In this document: piece after piece, positions 33,666-46,978 of the stretch
Layout of the letters: each line of letters starts with the position of its first letter
Numbering within the stretch: position 1 is the first letter of the stretch
Assembly: GCF_016920785.2 (NCBI RefSeq)
Contig: NW_024609837.1
Location: forward strand, 28,137,033-28,201,032
From: Ixodes scapularis
Lineage: Eukaryota > Arthropoda > Arachnida > Ixodida > Ixodidae
Direction: 5' to 3'
DNA: 64,000 nt
The notes under the pieces: generated by a model
Database searches by the model: none
Told to the model about the DNA's origin: nothing
The model's input: only the letters and a program-made list of their open reading frames with translations
Program-made: the position numbers and the translations under genes

Positions 33666-36600
33666 CCTGACACCAATTGCACATCGGCACAGCCACGAGG
33701 TACAGCTATTGCTAAACGCTTGTCATGCTCGAACGTTTCACGTATCCAACAGAATTGCCTAGCGATTTGCCATACTTTTTTTTGAGTACCTGCAATCCAT
33801 GACCAAATTAAGTAAAAGTAAAACTGAAGCGGTTTTGTATTTGAGAAAAAAAAAACACTTAAATAGTCTGGATTCGGCCATCAGGATCCCGAATATCAAA
33901 ATTTTGTTTCGGGTTGATATGCCAAGTATAGCCACAAAAGCGCTTTCAAAATAGCGCTAAAGCCCCACCTCCCCGTCGCATTTGGTGCGAGGGGAGGAGA
34001 GGCTTCATTGCGTGCTTTCCACAAGCCTTACACGGACAATCAAAATCGCTGCCAGCTTTCCCTCATAAGTAGCTTGCGCAATGCAGTTTAAATCTCTGGG
34101 TATGACGTCACACCCAATGGTTGTTTTTCGTGTTTTTGTTTTCGCGTTTATTGATAAGTTTGGGTCAAATGCTAGTGATATTCAAATTCACAGGAAAAAA
34201 CTACGATAAAATGCACCTCTAAATTGATTTCTTTTTCATTTTTATTTTCAAAAACCACTTTTGCTCGTAGCAGCCTTTACAGATTTGTAACTCAGCACTT
34301 GTTGCACTTCATCTTTTATCGTAATTGTCATTGCCCCCTTCCCCTTTGTGTAATCTAATCTAACGAAGTACCTTCACGGTGAAGAGCCATCAGCTTAAAT
34401 GAACGTATACTGTATACATAACCCAAATGATTAAACGATACGAAAGGAACAAAAGTTTCGAAGTACCGACCGGCCCCCGATCCGAAAAAGACAAGGACGC
34501 GTCGGCATTCGGACCTGCAGGGCCAACCAAATAAGTCCCGGACGTCTAGTTGTGGAAACATGATCGAGCTAGGCTGAATCCTCGGTTTAGCGCCGCGGGG
34601 GGGCTGCCGTCAAAAATTCATGGACGTTGCAAAAAGCCGATCCCGACCCTTTTCAGGCAGGCCGCCTTGATCCGCGAGCCCCAGCGGCCGAGTTAATCAG
34701 CGTGACCTGCCTATCCGCCGTTGAGTCATCCAGCCGAAGCTCGTTGACGCACGCCGGCCGCTTTGTGGGTAGGGGGACTGAAAAAAAAAACCTTTCGTTC
34801 AACTCTGCTATAATAACGACTCGGTATGTCGGCAAACATCAATGACCTTTTCTTCTTTTTTTTTTTTTATACATGGGGGGCATTATTTGAAGCTTTTCTT
34901 TATTTTTGGCTACATTACTTTTTATGGTGGATTCTTGCATCTCTGGGGGTTTCTTGCTTTTCAGTATACGGTCATATATGAAGAACTGTCTATCTTTTTT
35001 TCCCAATGAATATCTTTTAAAAAAATATTGTATATTTATTATCTAAAATACATTTTGTCTCGCTAAATTATTGATCCATCATAAATGTAGTAAGAATTAA
35101 ATAAGTCTGTAACTCGGGTAATCTGGATTAGCCTTGGGAAACAGGCAGTAGCTGATTCCAATGTGTGTCCTGGCCTTTTACTGCTAGCAGCCGCCAATTA
35201 GCAGAGGCGTATATTTAAATCAAAGTACAGAAAAGGAAGGAAAGGTACTTTGCGATATAAGGTAACCATTGATTGCGTAAAGCGTTGCGTTCCAACGGGA
35301 CTTTTATAACAGGTTTGAGCTGAGCTAGTTTTATAACATTCCTACGTTTTCGCGACTGATAATGTGGTTAAGTGTGCCAATCACGGCCACAGCCCTTCCC
35401 TTATACTAGAAGTTTGGCAGGTCAGACATTTAATTTTGACGGAAAAGTTTAACAAAGATGGTTCAAGCGCAATTTTTTTTTTGTACGATAGTTTTGATTT
35501 TGAAAAAAGAAACCTTAGAAAGCAAAGAGTGCTTGCAAGGACTCTTATGAATCTCCATCACCGTAAAATGACCTAGCTTAGCTAACGCACCGCGATGTTC
35601 TGCCTGTTCTTTACTTCTTTTTTTATGTAATAATCAAGGAGATATTCATAACGGAGGTGTAAAGGAGCCGAGATTTCCTCCGTGTACCTCCCCTCCTTTA
35701 CAAAATCATGGCTAAGAGATATTGCCGATCCACCGAGCTTTGAGAATACTGAGCGTTCTGGGCGCCGTCTGAAGTTTAATTGTGAATAAATATTCCCAGG
35801 GTTAAACCCAATGCGGACATTCATTCGGGCACCCTTCAGGGGCCCTTTGTACCTTATTTTTTTCAAAATCGCACAAGAAAGAGGATATAAATAATGTCAG
35901 GGCTGATCTCGGGAGTGTGCGTACGGAAGCGTGAGGATCTGGGACCCAACACACCACGCACCGCCCGAGCGAATGAGACCCTTGCATCGGCACGATGTCC
36001 CAGCTCACACAACCCGAGACCCCAGCTGCCTTCAATTCGTTTCAGCTAGAGGTTCGACGGGGACGGACGAGCGGCCCCTCACGAGGACTCCTTTTTTTTA
36101 TTTTTATTTTTATCCCCGACTTTCGCGGTGGCCACTGCAGCATGACGCAGCCGTCGCGTCCCCTTGGGACATGCGTGGGGAGCGTTCTGTGCACCAGATG
36201 GCCCTGGCTGCTCCCTTCGAAGTGTGTGCAGGCTGGGGATCTCGGCGGAAATCGGCGCCGGGAAAAAGTATCCGATCCATCAATGTGCAGCGCACGTTCG
36301 TGGTTTTAGCCTGCAACCCCCTAATGAAACCTCATCCAGGCGGGAGGGAAGTGTTGTGCCGTCAGGTTTCGATGCTCGCGGTCTGGCGTATAGCTGGGTC
36401 TAACGCGGGCGCGGGGTGTTGCGGTATATTGAAACATCGGTGGAGCCCTTACTTTGCGTTTCTGGTCTTTTAGGTGTATGTTTGTGGGAACTTTCGGAAC
36501 TCACGCGGTGTTCAAGTTGGAATGCCATTCCTTGCGTAAGAAGCGTGGTATTCCAAATCACGTTTATTGTGCAGTTGTTACACGGTGCAAGATCAATATG

Positions 36601-36699
36601 TGTCGGTTTTATCGCTATACGAAGCATCTCTGGTCATGAATACTAGTACAATCAAATCAAATCTGCGTGCGTGCGTTCGTGTGTGTGTGTGTGCGTGTG
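33666..36699. other. Unassigned noncoding DNA (3.0 kb)
   Basis: Contains A/T runs, a GC-rich piece at about 34480-34780 and another at 35930-36420, with several overlapping open frames on both strands that match nothing recognisable. A GT tract at 36678-36703 borders the SINE. Confidence 0.4.
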
Positions 36700-36714
36700 T
36701 GTGTTAAACCGAAA

Positions 36715-36850
36715 CCTCGGTTCCACGCCCAATACTTCACAATAAGCCTCCGTCAGAGTGCGCGCACCTCGGCCGGGAGTCGAACCCGCTACCTAGGCAT
36801 TCTACAACCGCGAAATCAAGTTACGTCCACCGAATTCGCGCGGTTGTCAG
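36715..36850 (-). mobile_element. tRNA-derived SINE (Ruka-like), truncated
   Basis: On the minus strand there is a B-box-like GGTAGCGGGTTCGACTCCCG followed by GAGGTGCGCGCACTCTGACGG. The same order, GGTTC-A-type B box then GAAGTGCCCACAACCTGACGG, is found in the SINE at 39475-39716, so both belong to one family. tRNA-derived SINEs of this kind are widespread in ticks. The A box and 3' part are too diverged to place. Confidence 0.6.
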
Positions 36851-36949
36851 AAAATGCTTTCTATCGTTAATGATTTATGCGGATATACCAGAAAATGACG
36901 AAGTCGTCCTGGATTTAAAATGAAGCCCGCTAAATTTAAAGGTAAACAA

Positions 36950-37812
36950 GCTATGCCAATTGGCCAAACAATCTCAATACTAAGAATTCCAGTAACACAC
37001 ATCTATTTGCAGATGACTGCGTTGTTTATGACACCATCACATTGGATAGTGATAATCTCAAGCTTCAAATTGCTCTCAAAAACATTAACGACTGATGTAA
37101 AAAATGACCGGCGTCGATGAACCAAACCGAAGTGCAAATCCCGTTTACTCGTAAAATGTCTTGTTTCATATTCTCAATATACTAATAACAAAAACGTAGT
37201 TGAAGTGATTCCAATGTATAGACATCTTTGCATAGGATCAACACCTAACCTTTTGTGAAAGATTAGCATTCGAAGCCGTTGCCGCGGAGGCTTCGCAGAC
37301 CATCGGATACATCAGGCTTAATTCACTAGACGCCCCATTTCATGTCCGAAAGATGCCATGTGAAACCTAATGTAACAGTTAAATTAGAATCTGCTTCCGC
37401 CATCGAGAGCCTTCATTGTGTCTATTTAATTATTCACTTAGAGTCAGCCCAAAACCGAGTCCTCCTATTCATCTCATCATTTTATTGCGTCTTCATTAGT
37501 ATTTCTTCTCTAAAATGTCAACTTGAACTTACACCTTTTCGCAACCGGAGAGAGGAATCTCGACTTTGCCTCTTTCATAAAATGTACTACCATTGCCCAG
37601 AGCTAAAAAGTGCCCTTCTTTCACCCCTCGATAGAATATCATTCCGCCTGAATAACTCCGGTGAAATAAAACGAATCTCCGGTAAAACTAATGCGTTAAA
37701 CGAATAATTCCTTCCTCATGCCATCGCTGAATGGAACCCACTGGTGTACTCCATCGTTAACGTCACTGAGGCAGCAGACTTTTATAATCTTCTTCTAGCC
37801 CATTTAAATTAA
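36950..37812 (+). pseudogene. CR1-like LINE reverse-transcriptase 3' fragment
   Basis: The plus-strand frame opens with the RT active-site box HLFADDCVVYD followed by DNLKLQIALKNIND. Later, in shifted frames, AEASQTIGYIR..LDAPFHV, a degraded NRV segment, and RREESRLCLFHKMYYHCPELKSALL lead to the C-terminal SFRLNNSGEIK...NALNE. The last of these parallels the RRKVSRLCLFHKVYHYNP segment of the copy at 43600-45895. Several stops and frameshifts are present. The 5' part of the element (ORF1, endonuclease, RT palm start) is missing, as expected for 5'-truncated LINE insertions. Confidence 0.8.
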
Positions 37813-39474
37813 GCATACGTTTGACATCTGCTATTTTCATTTTTGCACATTGTGTTGCAGTTTTTTGTCACTTTTACCAGGCTTTTAAGGGTGAAATAAA
37901 TCATATTGCTAATGTAATATCAGCAGTAAAAAGGGTAATTTTTTTTTTTTTAAAGTTTCGTGTCGTAAAAAAAACTGTTATTACGTTTACAATAGTACTT
38001 AACCAACTGCCAGCTGGTTGACCTCCTGATAATTGGCAAAACTCGTTGCCGGAGCAGTCCCCCAGGCACTCGCTTGTAACGCGTTCGTCAAAAACCAACT
38101 TCGCTGCTGTTTCACGCTGCACGCGCCATTTGTGGCCCGATATACCATAGCCCTATAGTGTAATGTCCGACGTCGCAAATATCGAGCACGGTATCTAGAG
38201 AGCAATAGTAACAAACGAGAAGTTAAAAAAGAGGGTGACTCTAGAAACAGCGAGTCGTTGAGACGTGTTAGAAGGGCGACAGGGAACTTTTGCTACCATC
38301 GAAGGCGGTGCTTCAGTGGTCTGTTAAGGTTAACGAAATCAGCGCAAGCTCCTCCGACAAAGCCATCTGTTTGCCTTGATTAGTGAGTTCATCCTCTTTC
38401 CTCGCATTCTTTCCAGCGTGTACTCTGCTAAAGTGGGAAGAGTGGACGGCTTGTCTTTACCTGCAACAGACTACAGGTAGCCGGGTTCTATAAATATTTT
38501 GTATTTAGTCGGAACTAGAAAGTCTTACAATTACTTTAAGGCGGAATAAAAATGAAAGCAGGTGAGCGTATTTAATAGCTAAAAACCCCCTCGAAGGGCG
38601 GAAACGTCGCGAGCAACTTAAACACCGCGTTCTACTATGCACTGAACGTGGATATACGCGTGTTTTCTAACACACTTCTGCAACTGGAAATGTTTGTTTC
38701 CCTTTGTTTTTTTCGCGCGTCTCGGGACTCGAGCTAATATTTGTTAACTTAGTAACGTTGGTATTTGACGCGAGTAATACCTAACTCGCGAGTGCTTGAT
38801 GCATCCCGCGGAGCTCCAGACGTGACCCGACACTACTTGGCCTTCTCTTCAAGCTCCCAGGCTGGGCCGGGCAGGAACCGCGCCGCGACGGAGAAGTTGA
38901 GGCCGACGACAATGGGTTCTGTCGCCTCGTTCCTTTTATCTCGAGAGAACAAACGTCGGGAAAAGCCATTCACTTCTAAATTGGCCCCGATTCCGACGCA
39001 AGCGCTTGAGCGTGGACTATCGCACGGATCAGTATTGGGGAAAAGCCGACTCTTCCGGGTGCATGTTCTTTTGGTGTTTTTTATTTGATAGTTGGATGGA
39101 GATCGCTGGAGAGAAACCGTGGTGAGTATACTGTCTCGACGATACTGCGTTCGCGTGGCATACGCTAGCCGGCTTCACGATGTGAAGGGTCGAAGTATCA
39201 CTCTCCGGCAAACTTGTGTTTGCGTTTTACTTTAAAGTATTTCAACCGTGCGCATGCAACACGGACACTTTTTATGACGTCGCGACGGTGGCGTTTTTTT
39301 TAATTTTCATTCTGTGCGTAACACCCAAACATCTTAGATTTGGCAGACGCAGTTTCTTCTTTTTTCACTTTTTTCAGCAATAATTTTTTTTTGGAGGCGG
39401 CTTTTATGTATAACGTAAACGTGTCATTGCCTTTATAGGCAGCGAGTAAAATAATTAATATTCTTAGAAAAATC
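37813..39474. other. Unassigned noncoding DNA
   Basis: No element was recognised. A GC-rich stretch at 38780-39010 produces overlapping frames on both strands without known similarity. Confidence 0.4.
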
Positions 39475-39716
39475 AGTCTTCGGTGGCTGCGAGAAAGCGT
39501 CGGCTCACGAATTTCCAGGTGGCGGGGGTTCAAATCTCAACCGAAGTGCCCACAACCTGACGGATGCTCGTTGCGGAGGAGACGCTCTGCAATCGATATT
39601 TCGGTTCTTGCACGTCAAAAGATCTCAAAGTGGTCAAAATGAATCCTCAGTCCTTCGCTGGAGCGTGCCAGATGCCCATCGTCGGCTTGGCGCTTGAAGG
39701 CTCCCCAAATTTGACT
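39475..39716 (+). mobile_element. tRNA-derived SINE (Ruka-like)
   Basis: A B-box-like GGGGGTTCAAATCTC is followed by GAAGTGCCCACAACCTGACGG. The SINE body then contains TTCTTGCACGTCAAA, AAGTGGTCAAAATGAATCC and GGAGCGTGCCAGATG. These correspond in order to the CACGT.AAA, GTGGTCGAAAT.AATCC and GCGTGCC blocks I associate with tick Ruka-type SINEs. It is diverged and probably old. Transcription, if any, would be by RNA polymerase III. Confidence 0.65.
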
Positions 39717-42700
39717 TAGCTAAAAAAACCAAAGCGTTTCGTGCAACAATATCACGAACCACCGGGTTGCTATCTTACCGCCTTTGCAGGTGATCGAAAA
39801 AAATACAACATGTCGGAGTTGATCACAATGACGAAGAGAAAAAAGAAGGGAGAAAATGGATTTTGAAAAACTGTTCTCACGACCGGACACGCCTGAAAGT
39901 ATAACGGGCAGATATTGTCCTGGCTGCCTCTCGCCCCTCAAATCGCGCGACAAGCCCTCCCCGAGTCGCGCGGCGATGTGATCACACGGATTACAGAACG
40001 TCAACGAGGCAGTCACGTCCACGCCCCAAAAGCCGGACTGAACACAAACAGCACAAGCCGGTCTGGGGAACAACCGGCGCGTGCGTCTTTGTTCTCCTGT
40101 CCTTCTCGTTCGGTGGGTGTTTGTTTCTCAGTCGTAGCCGTGGCACAGGAGGCAAGAATGAGTCGTCCGTATCGAGGGCCGACGGAGACTGTCCCCAGGG
40201 AGGCATTGAGTCACCTCCTCACCCTCGCTGGGCTCGGGAAAAATAGGGAGAAAGCAAGATGGCCGCCGGGGAAGCGGGGGGGGGGGGGGGGGGGGGCGGT
40301 GTCGTGCCTTGCTGGGCCTCGCCCGAAAGCCGGGCTATGATTGGATTTAGAGTCATTGTCTTTGGTGTCCTCCCGATCGTCGATCTGAGACTCCGGCGGT
40401 GCTCCCCGGACGAATCGAACGAGGAATTTTCGCCCCCTGATTCGAAAAGGCGGGAAAATATATTGTACCGAACCTTGTGGGTCTTCGTGTTTTTCGGTGT
40501 TTGTTTGATTCGTCAACTTTTTTTCGAATTTTGCGTTGGCCGTAAATTTATTTTTAAAAAAAATTAACTTGCATTCTGCCCTTTGAAAGAAACAAAATCT
40601 ATTTTGTAATTTCAAGGTGAACTTGGTATTTAGATGCTTGTATATCCGTACCAAAAACTACGGGGTACCTTCTTCGGTGAATATTGACGAACCAGGGGAA
40701 TATTTCTAATAAATAAATAAATTTGTTTGTAACGTTTCATCTGAAAGAGTAATAGTTTGAGTTGAGTTTTTATGGGAACAAAAGCAACTGCCGCCTATCG
40801 AAATAAAAAATCTCATATTTGTTTTACGGAAATTATTCAAGAAAAAAGGACAACGATTTGTGATTTGTTGTGAACAGTGATGCATTCAGGTTTTGGTGTT
40901 TGCGTGTGTGTGTGTGTGGGAGGGGGGGGGGGGCGACAACCTTTTTTAGCAGCTCTATTTTTATCAGACTGCTAGGAAAATAGCACTACAATTGCTTGCA
41001 CAATTGCACACTTGCAATGCACATGTTGTTGCACTACCTGCAGCACCACAACTTGTTTTTAGATCTCTGTAGAAAGAGGGCATATGAATTCATTGGACAC
41101 GATGCACGAAAACAACTTTGGTGAGTTTCGTCTTTCTTTACTCCTTAACAATCTGGTTTTACTTTTTTTTTCTGCAATGCTCGTACATGCGGCTAGCACA
41201 CGTGAACAAGCGCACTAATACAGTCGAAGAGTACAGGTTTTTTGTATGAAACTTTAGAAAGCGGTAGGTAATTCGGCCTAATATTGGTGTTTGTGAGTAC
41301 ACTGTATATGGGAACTTTGACTAGTGCAGTACAACTGCACGCCAATTTTATGTGTATACTACGCATTGCGTAGTGGCGATCGCAAGCCCACGCGTCCATA
41401 CGATGCTCATACACACCGAGAAAAGTGGGGCCATTAATCGTGCAAAGAAGTAACCTTTCTAATTGTTTTGCGGTGCGCCAACACGCTCGGCCATCGAATT
41501 ATTTTTTATTAATATTGAAAGATGTACCTTAGCACAAAACACTGTTTTATTTGAATCAAATTTACATTATCTTCACATGGCAACAAGCGTCAGTAAAGCG
41601 GGCAATCTTGAGCGCACACTACAAACAGCAATGTGTTAAATCGTTCACACGTGGTCATTTTTAATGTGCCAGTCATATAGCCTAGAACTCCACCATCTTA
41701 GAGTCATATTATTATTATGTCATAGGAAGATGCCACCGTGTATTCACTAAAGGCTAATTGTGAACGGTCTTACTTGAAGTTGTTTCTTTAATTTTCGTTG
41801 GTGCACATCGCAGGTAACCGAACAGTTAAAGAAATAGGAGTGCGTGGCCTATTGTTGAATTACAGTGAAAGAAGCTCAAAGAGCATGCTACAAAAAGATT
41901 TGTTTTCACATCTCTGCTTGCCCCTTATTGTACTAAACAATATAGTAGAAATACAAGTACACGCAGAAATTTACAAGCAGTACGCATTGATAGAAATATA
42001 AATTTATATGTTTATATATGTACGAACTTATTCCATTCGTGTTTTAAGACCTTGTAACTTGGCACTCCAAAATCATACGCACGAGGAGAAACAAGCGTCG
42101 CTCACACACGTGTAAAACTGCTTAGACGCTCTACACTTTCAAATCTACATGCTCACAAACGTACACATAGGCTCGCAAACACAGACAAAACGCTTCACTA
42201 CGATAAAGCGACGTCCACACGTATGTTCCTCACGCAACCACGCTTAAAGTCCCACGCCAGGCCACGAGAACATCGACGACACGCTCAACATTCAGCGCCT
42301 CAAGCCACGCACGCACACACACACACAATTACGCAGGCGGTGATCAATCCCCAGCTTAAAATGCGATAAGAGAAATCGGTCCACTGATCGCGTTGTCCTG
42401 CAGCCGATTTGGAGAGGGCGGCCAAAGGACGGCTTCTCTGCCTTTCTCTCTTCCGCTGCCTCGATAAGAGAAGCCGGCGAAGGACACTGGGAAATCGCGT
42501 CGTTCTGGTCCGAGGACTCCCATTACTGCGACTGTTCTCCCCCGCTGGCGTCAGGGAGGTTTGTAAAAAGGCAGGGGGCGACCGCCACTTGACGTAAAGT
42601 GCGCCGATCGGGTTTGAGAAGCAGTCTTACGACGACCTGGCAAGCGAGAGCAGGAACAACTGACTTGGACAGGAAACGTCGCTGGCTATCCCGCGTTTTT

Positions 42701-42733
42701 CACGCGCTTACTTTTTTCTTCTTGTCTGTTCAA

Positions 42734-42812
<79 letters not shown>

Positions 42813-43599
42813 CTGGCATCGACCAAGACGGGATGAGTGATCCAGCCAATTGTCATAAAGATCAGTGACGAAGACTAGCATGCACACTAGTGTACGATCC
42901 CCCAAACACGTATTGGGGCTTAGGGCGCCAAGACGGCGAAGACATTGGCGATACTAACTTCGCGTACGGGCGTCACGTGAATTACTTAGCATTGCAGTCG
43001 ACCTAATTATGTCTTCATGCCAGTTTTTTTTTTTTTTTCGTTTTTTCGTTGCTTATCGTCCCTCTGTAGACCAACTCAACTCCCTGACGTCACGCAAACT
43101 GTGGTGACTCCGGTGTCGGCCCCGCGCATGCGCACAAACTATGGGCAACCGCGGGCTTGTTTTGTAGACAGTGGCTTTGTGTATACTCCTGAGCTGAGAG
43201 TGCGGTGGAAACTGCGTTTTCGTGGAACCAGGAATACGTCTGTATTGCGCCACGTGATCACGATTCCCGTCCGTACTAACGCGCCGAGAGCGGAGTCTTG
43301 GAATTACAGGGGGCCGGCTGATTGGTTCGACGAACGCGTAACTTCCACCGTACTATCAGTTTAAGGGTGAGAAAAATATAGTTGCGGCCGTTTTAGCCCA
43401 CCCATATTGCTTTTCAGACTTTTTTTTTTAAGTAAAGCATTATTTTTTTACGCGAATCTTTGCTGCATTTTTATGGAAAGGGGTCACTATAGTCCTCCCT
43501 AAAGGGAGGAACGCTCTTGAAAAACATATGTTCTTTCAGGAAGGGAGAACCTTTCGTCCTGAAAGCAGAGAAGCAAAGTTCCTCCGTCGCCTACATATC
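39717..43599. other. Unassigned noncoding DNA (3.9 kb)
   Basis: Includes a 21-G run at 40276-40296 preceded by AAGATGGCCGCC (a YY1-like context often seen at promoters), a GT then G run near 40901-40934, an AC tract near 42309-42327, a long TA microsatellite and a T run at 43025-43038. No coding family was recognised. Confidence 0.4.
42733..42810. repeat. (TA)n microsatellite
   Basis: About 78 bp of near-pure alternating AT. It encodes Tyr-Ile repeats on both strands, which explains the two long low-complexity open frames crossing it. Confidence 0.95.
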
Positions 43600-45895
43600 A
43601 TTATGGCGGCCCCGAATCGAGCAAGTCGAGCTCAATAAGCTGCAATAGACGTAGAGTAGACGCTATTGCAGGGGCGAGGGGAGCAGTGAATAAAAGCGTA
43701 ACACGAGCTTTCCGCCAATTGTATAGATTTCCGAGCCGGCTTTTCCCCGCAGGGAAAGAAGCTTGCGTTTCGAAACCGGTCACTCAGTCTTCTCGTCGTC
43801 AGCACTCTGATGTTAAACGGAGACAACCGGTACCCAGTTACTTCGCGCAATTTACGTCTTACCTTTGCTGTTCCTCAAGCCACTATTCAAAATTGAAATT
43901 CTAGAACACATAATATATTCCCACCTTGTCGAATTTCTTAACGCGCATGCATTCTTTTACCCCTGCTCAGCACGGCTTCAGGAAACGGCTTTCTTGTGAA
44001 TCTCAACTTTTAACACTTACTCACAACATTCATACCTCACTGGATCGTTCATTTCAAGTTGAATGCATAATCGTGGACTTCGCTAAAGAATTCGACAGTG
44101 TTTCACATAGGCTCCTTTTGTATAAACTAAGTACGCTCAACATTAATAGTCAATCAAGGGCTTGGATTAAATTCTTTCTATCTAATCGCTCCCAATTTGT
44201 TCATGTCAACGACAATAATTCGCACTCTGCCCCGTAACTTCTGGTGTCCCACAAGGTTCTGTTTTAGGTTCTTTTGTTCCTAATCTTCATTAATGACCTC
44301 CCAGCACATGTCTCATCAACCATTGGTCTTTCCGCCGACGATTGCATCATTGACTCTGAGATAACTAATGATTCTGTCACTACAGTCGGACCTTAACAAT
44401 ATTTCGCGCTGGTATGCTAAATGGAAAATGAAACTCAATATTAATAGGTGCAAATCCATGAGAGCCTCACGTCAAAAATGACACTTGTCCGTCTTACCAC
44501 ATCGACAAAGTTTTACTGGAACCCGTAACATCATATAAATATCTTGGCGTATATATAAGTGACAACCTTTCTTGGAACACTCACATTGAATATGTAACTA
44601 ATACAGGCTAATTGCATGCTAGGCTTTCTTAAGGGGGGACACTACCCAGAAAAAAAATTTTCTGCAAAAAACCTCGATTTTGAAAAATTACATATTTACA
44701 TTCAACAACATCTAGAAAGTATTCCCAAAAATTTTCACTGTTTACACAGCATAGTTATTTTTTTATAAATTATTTTCTGTCCATCGAAGCTAAAGAAAAG
44801 GTAGGGTTTAGAGCACTTTGAACGCATTTTCCTCCGTTCCACTTTTTGGTATAAATTCCATTTTAGTCAATCTATCGCTTGATAATGGCAACAAAGGGAA
44901 GGCTTGTTCTTCACTTTTGCTGATTGAAATTTAACAAGGAGTGCGGCTAATAAATTTTTTGTCACTTTACGAATGTCTTTTATAAAGAATGTTGACATTT
45001 TGTCGAACACACGAAAGAGCAAAAAGTCGACCAATTTTTCAGAAGAGAAAATTGATAGAAATAAATGACTTTTTAAAAAAACTTCCCATAGCTGCACTTC
45101 CTAAGCATTGTGCTAGATATTTAGCGAATAAAAATCTTGAACATTGTGATAGGTTTTCGACGATAGATGAACTAAACAATGTAGGCGTGTTGCTGATAAA
45201 AGCTGCTTTAATTTTCTTTCCACTTAACCGACAGACCTGACATCTTGTTACGCACCCTCTAGCATGACCACCAGCCAACCCTGTAAATTTTATTCATTTT
45301 AAGCCAAGGGTTTGAAAATTGACCCTCCTAGGGGGTGCGTCCCCTTACAGAAATTTCTCTGTGGCTCCCCTGTCCTTAAAACTGCTTCTCTTTAAATCGT
45401 TGCTCCGCAGTAAACTAGAATGCGCTGCTGCCATTTGGGATCCGGCCAAATCACTTGCATTATCGCTTGAAGCCGTTAAAAACCGTTCCGTCCCATTCAT
45501 TTTACATAACTATCATCGCACATCCAGCGTGACTGAAATGAAAAATACTTTGGATGTGCCTATCTTCTCTCTCCGCAGAAAAGTATCCAGACTGTGCTTG
45601 TTTCATAAAGTTTATCATTATAACCCGGCATTACGACAACTTTTAATACCTGAGCCATCTTTTCTTTCTTCGCGTATCGATCATCAAAATAAAGTAGCTA
45701 TCCCTCCCTATCACACATCAAGTTTTCACCAGTCTTTCATACCAATGTCATCTTTGGGTTGGAATCACCCTCCCGCTCACATCGTCGACATAGTTGAAAG
45801 TGCCGAGTTCAAAGATGCCGTTTGTAACTATGTTCTCTGTTTCCAAGTAACAAGTTTGTTTGATGTTTCTTTTTTTTTTTCACCTGCCTAATTTA
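43600..45895 (+). pseudogene. CR1-like LINE, degenerate copy split by a transposon
   Basis: A reverse-transcriptase relic. Recognisable blocks are EHIIYSHLVEFLNAHAFF near 43905, QHGFRKRLSCESQLL, ECIIVDFAKEFDSVSHRLLLYKL, SGVPQGSVLGS near 44240, SADDC in place of FADDC near 44335, and SYKYLGVYISDNLSWN near 44530. The C-terminal part then resumes after a 712-bp insertion with RNFSVAPLSLKLLLF, SKLECAAAIWDP and RRKVSRLCLFHKVYHYNPALR. Frameshifts and stops occur throughout, and the active-site Phe is replaced by Ser. The 5' half (ORF1 and endonuclease) is absent; weak RT-like sequence begins near 43600-43690. It is related to, but distinct from, the near-complete copy at 19972-24107. Confidence 0.85.
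44633..45344. mobile_element. TTAA-type non-autonomous element inside the LINE
   Basis: 712 bp with short inverted ends (GGGGGGACACTACCC on the left, GGGGACGCACCCCC read inward on the right), flanked by TTAA on the left (44629-44632) and TTAC on the right (45345-45348). Removing it restores the LINE protein order (leucine-rich motif directly before RNFS), so the borders are well supported. TTAA targeting suggests piggyBac-like or Kolobok-like elements; the termini do not decide between them. The interior is AT-rich with no transposase that I recognise. Confidence 0.7.
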
Positions 45896-46754
45896 ATATG
45901 TGTTGTATTATAGATGCTATAATAGATATTATAGAAGAATAAATTGGAAGCAGCCTACTTGGTTGTAACCAGAAATGATCGCGAAGCATGAAAGAAGGTA
46001 AAATCGCTTGCCGCCAGATGGCAGGGTCAAACAGAATAATTGCAAGCAGCTAGGCTAGGTGGCGCTAGGTACCGCCCAATTCATGTGCTACAAGAAAGTA
46101 TTTTCTTTGCTCACGCCACCATTACGATTATACACGCATGTCGATCAACGAGGTAGAGGGGCTTAGAGCGATAAACCGGGGTTCCGGTCTGCACTCGAAA
46201 ATGACCCCCATAAGGCGGCTGCCATTGTACGCAAATTTGACCACTCGTCACATGACCAAACCAAAGGCGTGACGTCACAGGAAAGATGGCAGCGCCCATG
46301 CAGCGGCTGGCCCCAGCTGGGCCGGAGCTTGTCGGATGCTTTGTTGGTTGTCGTTCGTCTCGGTGAGCTGATTTCAGACACGAAAGCCGTCATATGAGGC
46401 CGATCGAAAGCGACTTCAGAGTTCAGCATGGTGCCTGACGTAGGTATAACGTGAAAACACGGAGGAACGGTGTGCATTTCGCTAGTGACCGACGGGGATA
46501 TTGCCGCGAAGGAGACAATCGGCCTTACGTTGCTCGGACCTCGGATTGATTCGGACACCGCTAGGATAAATTTTAAGGCGACGTTTCTGTGCTCTCGATG
46601 ACCATCGGAACCCTCGAGATCTGCAGTAAAGCGTGTGCAATATATTTAGATACACAGTTTAGCGACGGAAATTGCGTGAGTCGTGCTTGGCAGTGCGCAA
46701 TCCTGGTGCCGCTTCGTTCAAATGACCGAAGGCTCATTTTGGTTGTGCGGTGCA

Positions 46755-46978
46755 CCGGAGAGCTGCCTTGCCGCTTGTAGTTCCCGTGCCGTGCTAAATG
46801 ATACTGTGCTGCTTCCCTAACTGTTCCGGCGTAGACGTGCACTTTCACGGAGCACAGGTGTGCGACGTACCGAAGAGCTGCCTTCCAGCTGGTAGCTCCT
46901 ATGCCATGCTTTAGGTGATGCTGTGCTGCTTCCGAAATTGTTCCGGCGTAAACGTGCATTTTCACGGAGCACAGGTGT
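46755..46978. repeat. 117-bp tandem duplication inside the 5.2-kb element
   Basis: The block GTGCTGCTTCC...ACTTTCACGGAGCACAGGTGT (from 46806) repeats at 46923, exactly 117 bp later, with about 90% identity, preceded by related GAGAGCTGCCTTGCC / GAGCTGCCTTCC sequence. 117 is a multiple of three. On the plus strand each unit reads CCF(P/R)NCSGV(D/N)VHFHGAQ, which faintly recalls the start of a THAP zinc finger. That reading is speculative. Confidence 0.6.

Noticed and set aside
36780..36800. Functional tRNA gene on the minus strand
   Set aside because: Only a B-box-like GGTTCGA segment is present; no cloverleaf could be drawn, and it matches the SINE at 39475-39716.
42599..42905. Open frames with long Tyr-Ile repeats on both strands
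   Set aside because: Translation of a TA microsatellite.
46163..46965. Minus-strand frames of 131 and 130 codons
   Set aside because: The first lies mostly in the inverted terminus of the 5.2-kb element; the second contains the 117-bp repeat. Neither shows a protein family signature.
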